A stretch of 64,000 bases of DNA from Clostridium sp. Its GTDB lineage: Bacteria; Bacillota; Clostridia; Lachnospirales; Lachnospiraceae. The position numbers and the translations under genes were made by a program. The stretch is from positions 1-64,000 of the forward strand of contig JAGZZT010000007.1 in the NCBI GenBank assembly GCA_018377235.1, read 5' to 3'. Shown piece by piece: positions 25,763 through 34,886 of this stretch. Position 1 is the first letter of the stretch, and each line of letters begins with the position of its first letter. Under the pieces are notes generated by a model. The model was not told where the DNA came from. It searched no databases and worked only from the letters and a program-made list of their open reading frames with translations.

Positions 25763-26992
25763 CTAGTCTAAAACTGGTGTCCATGCAATAGACATGATTT
25801 CGTCTACATCGTCCATGTTCTGAATCAGTCCCAGCCTTACATATCTCTCTACCACATCTCTCAAGGAAACCTCTGTAAAATCCTGATCCAGGCCGAACTG
25901 GAGAGAATTGTTGAGCATTACGTTCATCTCATAGCTTCCGCCGTTCCAGCCCTGGTCAAGAAGCATCTGTGTAGCCTCCTCCGGGTTATCACGCATATAG
26001 GCATGTGCCTTCTGAACTGCCTGCGTAATCTTCTTTGCAATAACCGGATTTTCTTTTACAAAGGTACGGTTCATGGCAATTACGCAGCAATTCTCATCCT
26101 GGAAGTCCTCGTCCAGAAGAGAACGTACGCATTTCAGTGTGCCGTCCTTTACTAAACCGTAAGCAAATGTATCAGAAAGCAGAGCTGCGGAAATCTCTCC
26201 GTTTGCCATTGCCTTCAGGCAGGCATCTGCAGATACTGCAGTAATGTTTACATCCTCCTGCGGGTTGATGCCGTCAGCATCCAGAAGCAGGCATGTGATA
26301 TTGTAGTCAGACTTACCAATTCCGTTGGGAGCAGAGATAGAAGTTCCCTTCAGATCCTCCGTTGTATTATACTCACTGTCAGCTAATACATATAAGGACT
26401 TGCAGCCAATGTGGGCGCCGCCTACGAAAGTAAGATCTACGTTATTTGTAATCGGAACCAGCATAGTTGCAATGTGGCCTACTGCAACAGTTGCCTGGCC
26501 GCTTCCAAGAGCCTCTGTATAGGAATTTCCCTTTACGCCCTCTGACTCCAGTCCTGCTTCCTCATAGTATCCCAGATGAGCCGCAACTGTAGGACCTGCC
26601 GTACATCCGTCTGCCATATAGTAAAGTACCTTCTGTCCATAAGCCGGCTCTTTTTTCATAGCCTCCAATTCTTCCGCCGTAGGAGTCAGGTCAAAGTCTG
26701 CCATGTCAATGGCGCGCCCTTCCATATCGACAGGAGTAAACATAGCTTCCCATTTTCCGGATGTAGAAGCCTCGAAAGAATCCATATGCTCCGCTGCATT
26801 CTCTTCCTTTACCTCTACGTTCTCGTCGATTCCCATATCAATCTGACCATCGTTATTAGTGTCCCCGGCAATTCCTCCCTGAGCTGCGGCAGCAGCTGTT
26901 GTCTGAGCAGCCTCCTCTGCTTTTCCAGAGCATGCTGTCATACTGCAAGCCAGAGTTAAGGCCAGTAATGATGCTGTAAATTTCTTTTTCAT
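25763..26992 (-). CDS. NitT/TauT-type ABC transporter substrate-binding lipoprotein
   Basis: A 409-residue lipoprotein: signal peptide with lipobox ending in C21 (SMTAC), a low-complexity linker, then an SsuA/NMT1-type periplasmic fold (LYYMADGCTAGPTVAAHLG, GQATVAVGHIA, NPVIAKKITQAV). It should bind a small organic ligand such as a sulfonate, nitrate or pyrimidine precursor; the ligand cannot be told. Odd feature: the linker holds DTNNDGQID (44-52), which matches an EF-hand/dockerin calcium loop. It is the last gene of the permease-ATPase-binding protein operon, 68 bp after the ATPase. Confidence 0.88.
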   Translation of the reverse strand: MKKKFTASLLALTLACSMTACSGKAEEAAQTTAAAAAQGGIAGDTNNDGQIDMGIDENVEVKEENAAEHMDSFEASTSGKWEAMFTPVDMEGRAIDMADFDLTPTAEELEAMKKEPAYGQKVLYYMADGCTAGPTVAAHLGYYEEAGLESEGVKGNSYTEALGSGQATVAVGHIATMLVPITNNVDLTFVGGAHIGCKSLYVLADSEYNTTEDLKGTSISAPNGIGKSDYNITCLLLDADGINPQEDVNITAVSADACLKAMANGEISAALLSDTFAYGLVKDGTLKCVRSLLDEDFQDENCCVIAMNRTFVKENPVIAKKITQAVQKAHAYMRDNPEEATQMLLDQGWNGGSYEMNVMLNNSLQFGLDQDFTEVSLRDVVERYVRLGLIQNMDDVDEIMSIAWTPVLD

Positions 26993-27060
26993 TGTTTCCT
27001 CTCTCCTTTAAGGTCTTTATTTAAAATCGCAGCGCGATTTCAAACACATGGTAATCTAAT

Positions 27061-27834
27061 CTACTGACGCTTTCCTCCAAAGTGAAGCGTGTTGAGAATT
27101 TCATTTCTATACTCTACAAACTGTGCGGAGGAACGGTCTCTTGGAAATTCTTCGTCTATTTTAATATCAGCCACAATACGTCCCGGATTGGCATCCATAA
27201 CCAGCACCCGGGTTCCCATATAGATCGCCTCGTCTACGTCATGCGTTACCATCAGAGCCAGCTGCTTCGTGTCTGCCCACATATTGAGAATCTCATCCTG
27301 CATATTCATACGTGTAAAAGCATCCAGGGCTCCTAAGGGCTCATCCAGCAGAAGGATTTCCGGCTCATTAATCAGGGAACGAACCAGGGCTACTCTCTGA
27401 GCCATACCGCCTGAAAGCTGTCCCGGATAATCATCCTGAAACTGTTCCAGGCCGATAACCTGAAGCATCCTCTGCACCTTGTGCTCGTTTCCCTTCAGCT
27501 TTCCCTGCATTTCCAGGCTGAAACCAATATTTTTCTCTACTGTCAGCCACGGAAACAGAGTCGGCTTCTGAAATACCATACCACGATTGGGATCTGGTCC
27601 TGTAATCTCTGTTCCATTGACAGAAACTGTTCCCAGAGTCGGAGTAATCAAACCTGCTACCAGACGCAGGATTGTTGATTTTCCGCAGCCGGACGGTCCT
27701 ACCAGGGAAATAAACTCTCCGCTTTCCATGGAAGCATTTATATTATACAGCGCATGGGTTACGTCATCACTTTCCACCTTTGCGAAAACCTTGCTTACAT
27801 TGTCAAGTTTTAATGTGACTTTTCTATTCTCCAT
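27061..27834 (-). CDS. NitT/TauT-type ABC transporter ATPase
   Basis: A 257-residue ATPase with Walker A GPSGCGKST near residue 45, Q-loop FQKPTLFPWLTV, signature LSGGMAQR, Walker B ILLLDEPLGALD and H-loop VTHD. The FPWLTV and LDAFTR motifs are standard for SsuB/TauB/NrtD-type importers. The start overlaps the permease stop by one base (TAATG). Confidence 0.93.
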   Translation of the reverse strand: MENRKVTLKLDNVSKVFAKVESDDVTHALYNINASMESGEFISLVGPSGCGKSTILRLVAGLITPTLGTVSVNGTEITGPDPNRGMVFQKPTLFPWLTVEKNIGFSLEMQGKLKGNEHKVQRMLQVIGLEQFQDDYPGQLSGGMAQRVALVRSLINEPEILLLDEPLGALDAFTRMNMQDEILNMWADTKQLALMVTHDVDEAIYMGTRVLVMDANPGRIVADIKIDEEFPRDRSSAQFVEYRNEILNTLHFGGKRQ

Positions 27835-28907
27835 TATTTTTCAACTCCATTCTGCCAGCGCAGTACATGGCGCTTAATCCTTTCAAGCAATTTAGTAACA
27901 AGAGTAAAGATCAGGCAAATCACAAACAACGCCGCAAATACCTTATCATAGCTTGCCCAGCCTGTCTGCCAGGTCATATACCAGCCAAGTCCAGCCTTTA
28001 CACCCAGCATCTCGGCAATCATAATAGCAACACAGGAGGAACTCATAGCCTGTGTGCAGCCCTGAAGAATCGACGGCATTGCATGTGGAATCGCTACACG
28101 GAACACAAGCTGCCTTTTACTGGCTCCCAGCGTTTTGGCAGCTTCAAAAAAGTCTTTGTCCACATTAGAAATGCCGGTCAGTGAAGCCACAGTAACTGCA
28201 AACCAGGAGCCCAGCGCAATAATAAACACAGCTCCGGCAAATAAGGAGCTGGCAATTACCATGATAACCGGAATCCAGGTAGAGGTAGGAATCGGCCCCA
28301 AAAATTTAATCACCGGATCCACCCAGTAACGTACCTTTTTCGAGTAGCCGCAGGTAATTCCCGTTATCAGTCCCAGACTGACGCCGATGCAGTAGCCAAT
28401 CATAAGGAGACGCAGCGTATGAAGCGTACACTCAATCAGCTTCGGATAATCTGATACAAACGCATTGATAATAAAGTTCATACATGGCACAAAGGGCTGT
28501 GTCAGAATACCTGTTTTCAAGGTCAGATAGTCGTATAATGTAAGAAGCAGAAACAGGGCAGAACACAGAGGGGCCTCATAGCGGAGCTTCTCGTAATAAA
28601 TCTTGTTTCCCTTTGCTTTTTTATAGAAGACAAACAGGCCGAATCCGATATAAACAGCTATCAGCCCAGCCAGCACATAGACATAGTACATGGGATTCTT
28701 ATTTCTCGATAAATCTGGAAGTATCAGATATTCCAGCAGTGCAATGACTCCGCACAAAACAGGAAGCGCCATAATGACCGCCTCAAGAAGCTTCTGCATT
28801 GGAGTTTTTTCTTTTTCTTCCAGTTCCTTTAACTCACGTCTGGTCAAATTTCCCAGCTGAGCCAGTTCATAATCATTTTCTGGCGTAGGTTGAATATTCT
28901 CAGACAT
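27834..28907 (-). CDS. NitT/TauT-type ABC transporter permease
   Basis: About 357 residues from the ATG at 28907, chosen for AGGAGAG 9 nt upstream; a frame from 28970 is longer but unsupported. An N-terminal charged region and two extra hydrophobic segments precede a BPD_transp_1 core. The EAA loop is visible as EAAKTLGASKRQLVFRVAIP. The N-terminal extension makes it longer than typical SsuC/TauC (about 260 residues). It is first in its operon. The 29.0-kb upstream region has no riboswitch I can recognise. Confidence 0.9.
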   Translation of the reverse strand: MSENIQPTPENDYELAQLGNLTRRELKELEEKEKTPMQKLLEAVIMALPVLCGVIALLEYLILPDLSRNKNPMYYVYVLAGLIAVYIGFGLFVFYKKAKGNKIYYEKLRYEAPLCSALFLLLTLYDYLTLKTGILTQPFVPCMNFIINAFVSDYPKLIECTLHTLRLLMIGYCIGVSLGLITGITCGYSKKVRYWVDPVIKFLGPIPTSTWIPVIMVIASSLFAGAVFIIALGSWFAVTVASLTGISNVDKDFFEAAKTLGASKRQLVFRVAIPHAMPSILQGCTQAMSSSCVAIMIAEMLGVKAGLGWYMTWQTGWASYDKVFAALFVICLIFTLVTKLLERIKRHVLRWQNGVEK

Positions 28908-29179
28908 CTCTTTTCTCTCCTGTATCTTATTTCCTGAAACCTGCAGACGCTTTTGACAGCTTTTCTGCAAACAAAACCGAGCGCATTCTGTCCTGCAGAA
29001 ACCCGCTCATGCTTTTCTGTTATTAGATTATCACAGCTTTCAGCAAACCAAAAATTGATTTTGCTTATAAAATCATACACTTATTGATATTTTTTATAAG
29101 ATCTCCGCAGCATCAAATAAAGAATGTGCTTCCTAATCGGAGCGTTTTTTATGATATAGAATGCCATTTCTTATGCCAC

Positions 29180-29230
29180 AAAAAAAGAGAGATTCTCCTG
29201 CCCCAGCTGCTGGGCTGTTGGAAAATCTCT
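29180..29230 (-). terminator. Terminator of the NifX-SlyD gene
   Basis: AGAGATTTTCC / GGAGAATCTCT with one mismatch is followed by CTTTTTTTG on the minus strand, 45 bp after the stop. Another weaker hairpin (CTCCG ... CGGAG, about 29101-29145) precedes the permease promoter region. Confidence 0.8.
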
Positions 29231-29274
29231 CCTTATATTCATCTCTGATAAAAAATTCTAATATTCTGCTCTAT

Positions 29275-30132
29275 TTATTCAACTTCCAGAAGCTCGATGT
29301 GGAAGTTTAACTCCTTGCCCGCCATATCATGGTTCGCATCAAAGGTAATATTAGTCTCATCCTTTGCTGTCACCTTAACCGGGAATGGCTGACCAAACTG
29401 GTTGGACAGATATACCTGCTGGCCGACTTCCAGCTTCTCTGCTCCTGGAAGCTGCGCAATCTCCACGGTGAAAATGGCGTCTGGATCCGGCATGCCGTAA
29501 GCTTCCTCTGGCATCAGATGAACATCCACAGACTGTCCTGGCTCCATATTCACAACTGCCGCGTCAAATCCCTTGATCATCTGGCCCACTCCACAGATAA
29601 ATTCTAACGGCTGTCCTCTGTCGTAGGAGGAATCAAACTGTGTTCCGTCGTTAAGGGTTCCCTTGTAATGGGCCCGGCACAGCCTTCCTGCATTGCGCCC
29701 CTCCATCACAATTTGAGGCTGAGAACCGCAGCCTCCGCCGCAGCCGCTGCAGCCTCCCCCACAGCCTCCGCAGGAATGGCCCTCCTCATGCTCCTCATGG
29801 TCATGATGATCACAGTTTACGCCTGTGGAAACCAGCTCTCCTTTCAGATAAGCCTCCACAGCCTGATCACAGCTTCCCTGAGCGCCGGAAAATACCTGAA
29901 TTCCCGCCTCGTCGAGAGCTGTCTGAGCGCCTCCGCCCAGTCCCCCGCAGATTAACACATTGACAGACTGTGCTGCCAGAACTCCCGCTAAAGCGCCGTG
30001 TCCCTCTCCATTGGAGCTGATGACTTCGCTTGAAACTACCTGGTTATTCTCTACCTCATAAACCTTGAAAGACTCTGTCTTTCCAAAATGCTGAAATACA
30101 TTTCCATTGTCATAAGCAACTGCTATCTTCAT
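29275..30132 (-). CDS. NifX/NafY-like domain fused to SlyD-type peptidyl-prolyl isomerase
   Basis: A 285-residue fusion. Residues 1-105 are a dinitrogenase iron-molybdenum cofactor (NifX/NafY-like) domain: MKIAVAYDNGNVFQHFG at the start and ICGGLGGGAQTALDEAGI. Residues 107-135 form a His-rich then Gly/Cys-rich linker (HHDHEEHEEGHSCGGC...). Residues 140-285 are an FKBP-type isomerase with the SlyD insert-in-flap domain: GTQFDSS, PLEFICG, EEAYGMPDPDAIF and AGKELNFHIELLEVE. NifX-like domains bind metal clusters, and SlyD delivers nickel and folds proteins, so a metal-cofactor chaperone is likely. No nif genes are nearby. It is transcribed alone, divergent from the LytTR system. Confidence 0.88.
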   Translation of the reverse strand: MKIAVAYDNGNVFQHFGKTESFKVYEVENNQVVSSEVISSNGEGHGALAGVLAAQSVNVLICGGLGGGAQTALDEAGIQVFSGAQGSCDQAVEAYLKGELVSTGVNCDHHDHEEHEEGHSCGGCGGGCSGCGGGCGSQPQIVMEGRNAGRLCRAHYKGTLNDGTQFDSSYDRGQPLEFICGVGQMIKGFDAAVVNMEPGQSVDVHLMPEEAYGMPDPDAIFTVEIAQLPGAEKLEVGQQVYLSNQFGQPFPVKVTAKDETNITFDANHDMAGKELNFHIELLEVE

Positions 30133-30198
30133 CTCTCTATCCTCTTCTTTCCTCTCTGTGAAATATCTCCAGAGCTGATTATATGATTGATGCAGTCT

Positions 30199-30227
30199 AT
30201 TCTAACATATGAAAAGCGGTTTGTGAA
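30199..30227 (-). promoter_or_regulatory. Promoter of the NifX-SlyD gene
   Basis: TTCACA, 17-bp spacer, TAGAAT on the minus strand, 67-95 bp upstream of the ATG. Confidence 0.55.
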
Positions 30228-30238
30228 CCGTCTCTTCG

Positions 30239-30267
30239 TTGCTTTTCCTCCTGCTTTCCTATATAAT
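30239..30267 (+). promoter_or_regulatory. Promoter of the LytTR two-component system
   Basis: TTGCTT, 17-bp spacer, TATAAT on the plus strand, about 75 bp before the ATG. It is back to back with the minus-strand promoter. Confidence 0.55.
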
Positions 30268-30341
30268 CTGATTGGGGAACAGCATGCAGAGAGCAGTCTG
30301 GTTCTATACACTGCACTCTGACATTGAAGGGGGATTATTTT

Positions 30342-31073
30342 ATGGTACATATTTGTGTCTGTGACGATGACGACGCTATGGGCGGCCGTCTTAGCGGGCT
30401 GATTCAGGATATCTGCAAAAAACACGGCATTTGCGCCAGCGTATGCCGTTTCAGCTCCGGCGAAGAACTTCTATTTCATCTGGAGGAAATGAAGCAGCCC
30501 ATTGATATTTATTTTCTGGATATCCTGATGAAAAAACTGAATGGAGTAGAAACGGCTGCCAGGCTTCGGGCCGTCAGCCCTACCGCCCAGATTATTTTTC
30601 TCACAATCAGCAAGGAACACGTTTTCGAGGCTCTTGACGTGATGCCTCTCCACTATCTTTTGAAACAGGATGTGGGAACAGTAAAAATAGAAAAAGTGCT
30701 TCTCAAAGCCGTTTCTCTGGCTGAAAAAAGCCAGCAGGAAGCCTTCTCCTATAAATTCGGAAAAACCATTGGCTCTGTTCTTTTGAGAGATATTATTTAT
30801 TTTGAAGTAAAAAACAGAATTATCGAAATTCATCTGAAAAATGGTCCTACCATCGAATTTTACGGCAACATTAAAGACCTAGAACAGCAGCTTCTGTCTG
30901 CCTCCTTTGAGCGGGTTCACCGCTCTTACATTGTCAATTTTGAAAATGTAGACTATCTGAGGGGACGGGAATTTATCTGTGTCGACCAGACGGTGATTCC
31001 TATTGGACAGAAATATGCCAATGCAGTGGAGCAGTATCAGAATTACCTTCTGAACGGCCTTTCCATGATTTAG
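30342..31073 (+). CDS. LytTR-family response regulator
   Basis: A 243-residue AgrA/LytR-type regulator. The receiver domain has the acidic pocket CDDDD (7-11) and phospho-acceptor D60 (YFLDILM). The LytTR DNA-binding domain (about 138-236) has the typical ...FERVHRSYIVNFENVDYL... stretch. I choose the ATG at 30342, with AAGGGGG 9-10 nt upstream; an in-frame TTG at 30324 lies before that site. It is followed after 13 bp by its sensor kinase. Confidence 0.9.
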   Translation: MVHICVCDDDDAMGGRLSGLIQDICKKHGICASVCRFSSGEELLFHLEEMKQPIDIYFLDILMKKLNGVETAARLRAVSPTAQIIFLTISKEHVFEALDVMPLHYLLKQDVGTVKIEKVLLKAVSLAEKSQQEAFSYKFGKTIGSVLLRDIIYFEVKNRIIEIHLKNGPTIEFYGNIKDLEQQLLSASFERVHRSYIVNFENVDYLRGREFICVDQTVIPIGQKYANAVEQYQNYLLNGLSMI

Positions 31074-31086
31074 AGGAGGAACAGCC

Positions 31087-32874
31087 ATGGCAAACCATAT
31101 TTACCGCATATTCTGGGCAGTTTTTCTGGCTGTGGCCGGAGTGTTTCTCCTCTCCCTCCAGAAAGTCCATCCAGCTGACTCCTATCATGTTTTTCTGGAT
31201 TTGACAAAATCCAGCGGCACTGTTCATTTTGAAAGCTCTGAAGCAGAAAAAAATCTGCTTTCTTTCCGCTGTGTCCTTCCTGCTGTACAGGCGGCCCAGC
31301 CGTCTCTCGCTGTCAGCGGCCAGCTTCCGTCAAAGGTATGGGCAGATGGAAGGCTGATTCCTGTTCCTGAATCCTGCGAAACCTTTGACATTGATTCTGA
31401 AACCTGGTTTCTCATTCCATTAAGCCAGGAAGAAGAATCTTCCTTCTCCTGCCTGGAGCTCCAGTTTAGGCCATTTACAGCAGCTCCTGTCCTGAAGTGC
31501 CAGGAATTCTTCGGAGAATACGTTCTGTCTGAAACGCCGCGTATCTGCTTCGGCTCCCGAAACGCTCTTTTAAGCAACCTGGCTATGTCCGGCAGTCTCC
31601 ATATCGTGGCGTCTGCAGTTCTTTTTTTTGTGGCCTTTATCATTCTGGCTGCCGGTTCTGTATTTCGCTATGTATACAAAATACAAACTTACATTTTCTC
31701 TATCGGCTTCTGTTTTTTCGGCTATGGTGTCTGGATCCTGTGTGAGTCTTCTCTGGCTCTCTCCATTCTGGACGGCTGTTCCATTGATATTATTAAGTGC
31801 GTGTCCATTTTCATCATTCCGGTTCTTCTGTACCGCTATATCCGTCTGAAATTTCCCAGGGTTTATCCTGGTATTTTCACCTTTTTATGTTTATTCCACT
31901 TCGCTGTTCTGCTCTCTGCCGTCCTGGCTATGATGGAAGGTTCTGTTCCTTTCTACCGCCTGGAACAGTCTCTGTGGTTTCTCTTTATCTGTACTCTCAT
32001 TGTGTGTATCTGTTTTCTGAGTGCTGAGGTATCAGAAAACAAATCTCTGCATACTGTGTACATTGGCATCCTGATTATCTTCTTTACCTTCTTCATATAT
32101 CTGCTGTTTTATAATTTCCAGCCTATGGTGGCGATCCGCAGCCTTGTCATCGGTTCTGTATGCCTGATTCTCTATAATTTTTCCATTTTCATTCCGGAAA
32201 CCGCCCGTATTTACCGACAGAGTCTGGAACGAAAAAGCCTGGAACAGCAGTTAAACGAACAGGTGCGCCACTATAAACAGATGGAAAGCCGCGATGAACA
32301 GTACCGCCGCCTGCACCATGACATGAAGCATCACTGGCAGGTGGTACAGACTCTACTTTCTGAGGGAAAATCTCCGGAGGTACTGGACTATGTCTCCCGG
32401 ATTCAGGATCAGCTGGCATCTCCTGCCCGCCGCTGCATCATAAATACAGGAAATCCTTTTCTGGACGCCATTCTCACCTCAAAGCTGGAACAGGCTTCTG
32501 AAGCAGGCATCCAGACGGATACGGAAATCATGGTAGTAAAAAATATGAACATCAATATGATAGACTGCGGAATTATCTTTGGAAATATTCTGGATAATGC
32601 CATAGAAGCCTGTCAGCTTATCAAAAGTCAGGAGCAGCGAAAAATTTCTGTCAAACTCCTGTACAAGAAAAATATGCTGGTCTGTGGATTCTGCAACTCC
32701 ATGAACCAGGAAATTCCTCTCCGTTCTGGTTTTCCCACTACCAAGGCCAGCCCGGAGCAGCACGGCCTGGGCCTCTCCAATATCAGAGAAGCTGTGACCA
32801 AATACGGCGGAAACGTCAACATCCGGGCAGAGCAGGGACGGTTTGAAGTTTCGTTTGTGCTGTTCGGAGTGTAG
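31087..32874 (+). CDS. GHKL-type sensor histidine kinase with large extracellular domain
   Basis: A 595-residue kinase. A signal-anchor helix (about 7-25), an extracytoplasmic beta-rich domain (about 30-170), then some six to seven hydrophobic segments (about 175-385) resemble the 7TMR-DISM layout. The cytoplasmic part has the H-box RLHHDMKHHWQ and a GHKL ATPase with NILDNAIEAC and HGLGLSNI, as in AgrC/BlpH kinases. This pairing with LytTR is typical of peptide or small-ligand sensing. Ligand unknown. Confidence 0.88.
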   Translation: MANHIYRIFWAVFLAVAGVFLLSLQKVHPADSYHVFLDLTKSSGTVHFESSEAEKNLLSFRCVLPAVQAAQPSLAVSGQLPSKVWADGRLIPVPESCETFDIDSETWFLIPLSQEEESSFSCLELQFRPFTAAPVLKCQEFFGEYVLSETPRICFGSRNALLSNLAMSGSLHIVASAVLFFVAFIILAAGSVFRYVYKIQTYIFSIGFCFFGYGVWILCESSLALSILDGCSIDIIKCVSIFIIPVLLYRYIRLKFPRVYPGIFTFLCLFHFAVLLSAVLAMMEGSVPFYRLEQSLWFLFICTLIVCICFLSAEVSENKSLHTVYIGILIIFFTFFIYLLFYNFQPMVAIRSLVIGSVCLILYNFSIFIPETARIYRQSLERKSLEQQLNEQVRHYKQMESRDEQYRRLHHDMKHHWQVVQTLLSEGKSPEVLDYVSRIQDQLASPARRCIINTGNPFLDAILTSKLEQASEAGIQTDTEIMVVKNMNINMIDCGIIFGNILDNAIEACQLIKSQEQRKISVKLLYKKNMLVCGFCNSMNQEIPLRSGFPTTKASPEQHGLGLSNIREAVTKYGGNVNIRAEQGRFEVSFVLFGV

Positions 32875-32951
32875 GAGAAAGAAAATCATTTTCCAGGCTC
32901 CACCTATGCCATTATTTTTACTACATTTTTCCTGCTGTTTACAACATCTTC

Positions 32952-32980
32952 CATTCTTTATCATGGTAATTTACTATAAT
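32952..32980 (+). promoter_or_regulatory. Weak promoter candidate before the ATC-hydrolase gene
   Basis: A TATAAT box at 32975-32980 preceded by TTTAC (extended context) and no good -35. A small palindrome TTATC-GCTAAT-GATAA follows at about 32983-33000. The Shine-Dalgarno AAAGGGGG lies just before the ATG at 33025. Confidence 0.35.
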
Positions 32981-33024
32981 GTGATTATCGCTAATGATAA
33001 CAATGGGTTGAAAGGGGGAAACAC

Positions 33025-33504
33025 ATGTACAATCCAAATGATCCCGTTGGAAAGGTCACAGAAACTATGGCTAAGCTGTTTGCAGTCATGGCGGACGAGG
33101 TCATCCAGGAAATGGGAAATGAAAAGGGGGAGGCTGTCGTTAAGCGGGCAGTCCGGCGCTTTGCCAATTTAAGGGCAGAGGCCATTATGGAACGAATCAG
33201 AAAGGATGGGAAGGAAGTAACTTTCCATACAGTAGAGGAATATTCTGATTATCCGGACAATCAGGCTTGGGACTGCGATTCCCATGTAGAAGGAAACCAG
33301 CTTCGGGAAATCAACCGTGTCTGTCCATTTTCCACAGCATTCCGGGAAATCGGTTTGGAGCAGGCTGGAAAGCTTTACTGCGAGGAAATTGATCTGGCTC
33401 TGAATGAAGCATTTTTCGGAAACATCCGTTTCGAGCGTCCGTCTCTGTTTACGGACGGTCCCTGCGCGCCCTGTGAAATGATCGTGACGCGTCTGGACAA
33501 ATAA
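33025..33504 (+). CDS. L-2-amino-thiazoline-4-carboxylic acid (ATC) hydrolase family protein
   Basis: A 159-residue protein resembling the ATC_hydrolase family, which opens a thiazoline ring toward L-cysteine. Family-like features are the helical N-terminal half, VCPFSTAFREIGLEQAG (with C-P-F) and the late SLFTDGPCAPCEMIV. The family is often found in anaerobes far from cysteine pathways, so the real substrate may differ. It lies 35 bp before the transporter gene and probably acts on what that transporter imports. Confidence 0.7.
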   Translation: MYNPNDPVGKVTETMAKLFAVMADEVIQEMGNEKGEAVVKRAVRRFANLRAEAIMERIRKDGKEVTFHTVEEYSDYPDNQAWDCDSHVEGNQLREINRVCPFSTAFREIGLEQAGKLYCEEIDLALNEAFFGNIRFERPSLFTDGPCAPCEMIVTRLDK

Positions 33505-33539
33505 ACGATACATACCTATCTACAGGAGGATACAATCAC

Positions 33540-34886
33540 ATGAATCAAACGGAAACTAATCCCCGCTATTCAGAAAACGCCCTGCGGGAAAAGGCGTTTC
33601 TGAATGAACTGAACAAGAAACCGCCTCTGCAGAAGTTCTTCGGCTACTGCAAGCTCTCCGGTCCAGGCTTTATGAACGCCGCCTTCACACTGGGCGCCGG
33701 ATCCTTTGCAAGTTCTGTCACACTGGGCGCCGCCTATGGCTACGATATGCTCTGGATACCGCTTTATTCCTTTGCTTTAGGGCTTTTTATGCTGGCTTTG
33801 TCCACCCGTTTTGTCACTGCCTCTGAAATGTCTGTTATCAAGGCTCAGGACAAGTTCCACGGAAAGTTTTTCGGAAGCTTTGCCACAGGATTAATCGCCT
33901 GCTTCATTGCCTCTATCGTGTACAATTTCGGACAGTATGCTTTGGGAGCAGACGCTGTAACAGCTCTGTTCTCGGTTGTAAACATTAATGTTCCTAAAAA
34001 TATCAGCTGGATTCTTCTGGTAGCTGTCTCTGTTCCATTATCCTTAATGTACGGTTCCGGAGACAATCCAAAAGGCGTGCGTATCGTAGAAAACGCCATG
34101 AAAATTTTAATCGGAATTATGCTGGTTGTATTTGGAGCCGTGCTCTGTGTTACAGGTATCGACGTACCAGCTATGATTAAAGGACTCTTAGTTCCCACTC
34201 TTCCCAGCGGAATCGACGGTATTGTTATGCTGATCGCCTCCCTGACCGCCACCATCGGCGTTATGGACTGGGTACTGTTCAACAATGGAATGGAGTCCCG
34301 CGGCTACTCTGAAAATCACGAAACACTGGGACGCTTCGATGCTGTATTCGGAGGCCTGATCCCTGTCACTCTGGTGCTGTCCTTCGTATCTATCGCCTTT
34401 GCCGAGGCATTTGCCGGACAGGAAGGAATTCCCACCGATTCCACAGCTCTTTGTAATGCTCTGGTATCCGTTATTCCGTCTATCTGGATTCAGATTGGCT
34501 TCTATATCGGCATCATTGCTCTGGTATGTTCATCTATGATCGGTCTGAGCGTAACCTGCGCTACCTCCTTTTACCAGGCAACCAGCGTAAAGAAAGATAC
34601 CAAGGCATGGTATCACCCATTTATCGTACTGGCTCCCCAGATCGGCTTCTTAGGAGCATTCTTCGGAAAGCCTGTTATGGTTGTAGTATTTATCGCAGCC
34701 ATGCAGTCTCTGTTTAACTGGATCTCCGGAAACTCCTGGTATCTTCTGGGCAATGATCCCAGATACCTTGGAAAGAAAGTTATTCAGTCCAGATTTTTCA
34801 ACGCCGGTATTCTGGCCTGTATTTCTGTTCTGAACATCGTGTTTATCACCTTTATTATGAGTAAGATGGGAGTGTGGCCTTCATAA
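33540..34886 (+). CDS. Divergent Nramp-like membrane transporter
   Basis: A 448-residue protein with about eleven hydrophobic segments. The start GPGFMNAAFTLGAGSFASSVTLGAAYGYDMLW aligns by eye with helix 1 of Nramp (GPGFL...DPGNFA...GAQYGY...LW), but the metal-binding DPGN is replaced by LGAGS and no MPH in helix 6 is seen. It therefore belongs to the Nramp/APC-fold group and probably does not carry Mn2+ or Fe2+ in the classical way. Linkage to an ATC hydrolase suggests an organic substrate. The stop overlaps the next ATG by one base. Confidence 0.7.
   Translation: MNQTETNPRYSENALREKAFLNELNKKPPLQKFFGYCKLSGPGFMNAAFTLGAGSFASSVTLGAAYGYDMLWIPLYSFALGLFMLALSTRFVTASEMSVIKAQDKFHGKFFGSFATGLIACFIASIVYNFGQYALGADAVTALFSVVNINVPKNISWILLVAVSVPLSLMYGSGDNPKGVRIVENAMKILIGIMLVVFGAVLCVTGIDVPAMIKGLLVPTLPSGIDGIVMLIASLTATIGVMDWVLFNNGMESRGYSENHETLGRFDAVFGGLIPVTLVLSFVSIAFAEAFAGQEGIPTDSTALCNALVSVIPSIWIQIGFYIGIIALVCSSMIGLSVTCATSFYQATSVKKDTKAWYHPFIVLAPQIGFLGAFFGKPVMVVVFIAAMQSLFNWISGNSWYLLGNDPRYLGKKVIQSRFFNAGILACISVLNIVFITFIMSKMGVWPS

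Noticed and set aside
28908..29150. Possible riboswitch (TPP or similar) before the NitT/TauT-type permease
   Set aside because: No CTGAGA/ACCTGA TPP core or other known aptamer signature was found on the minus strand; only loose hairpins.
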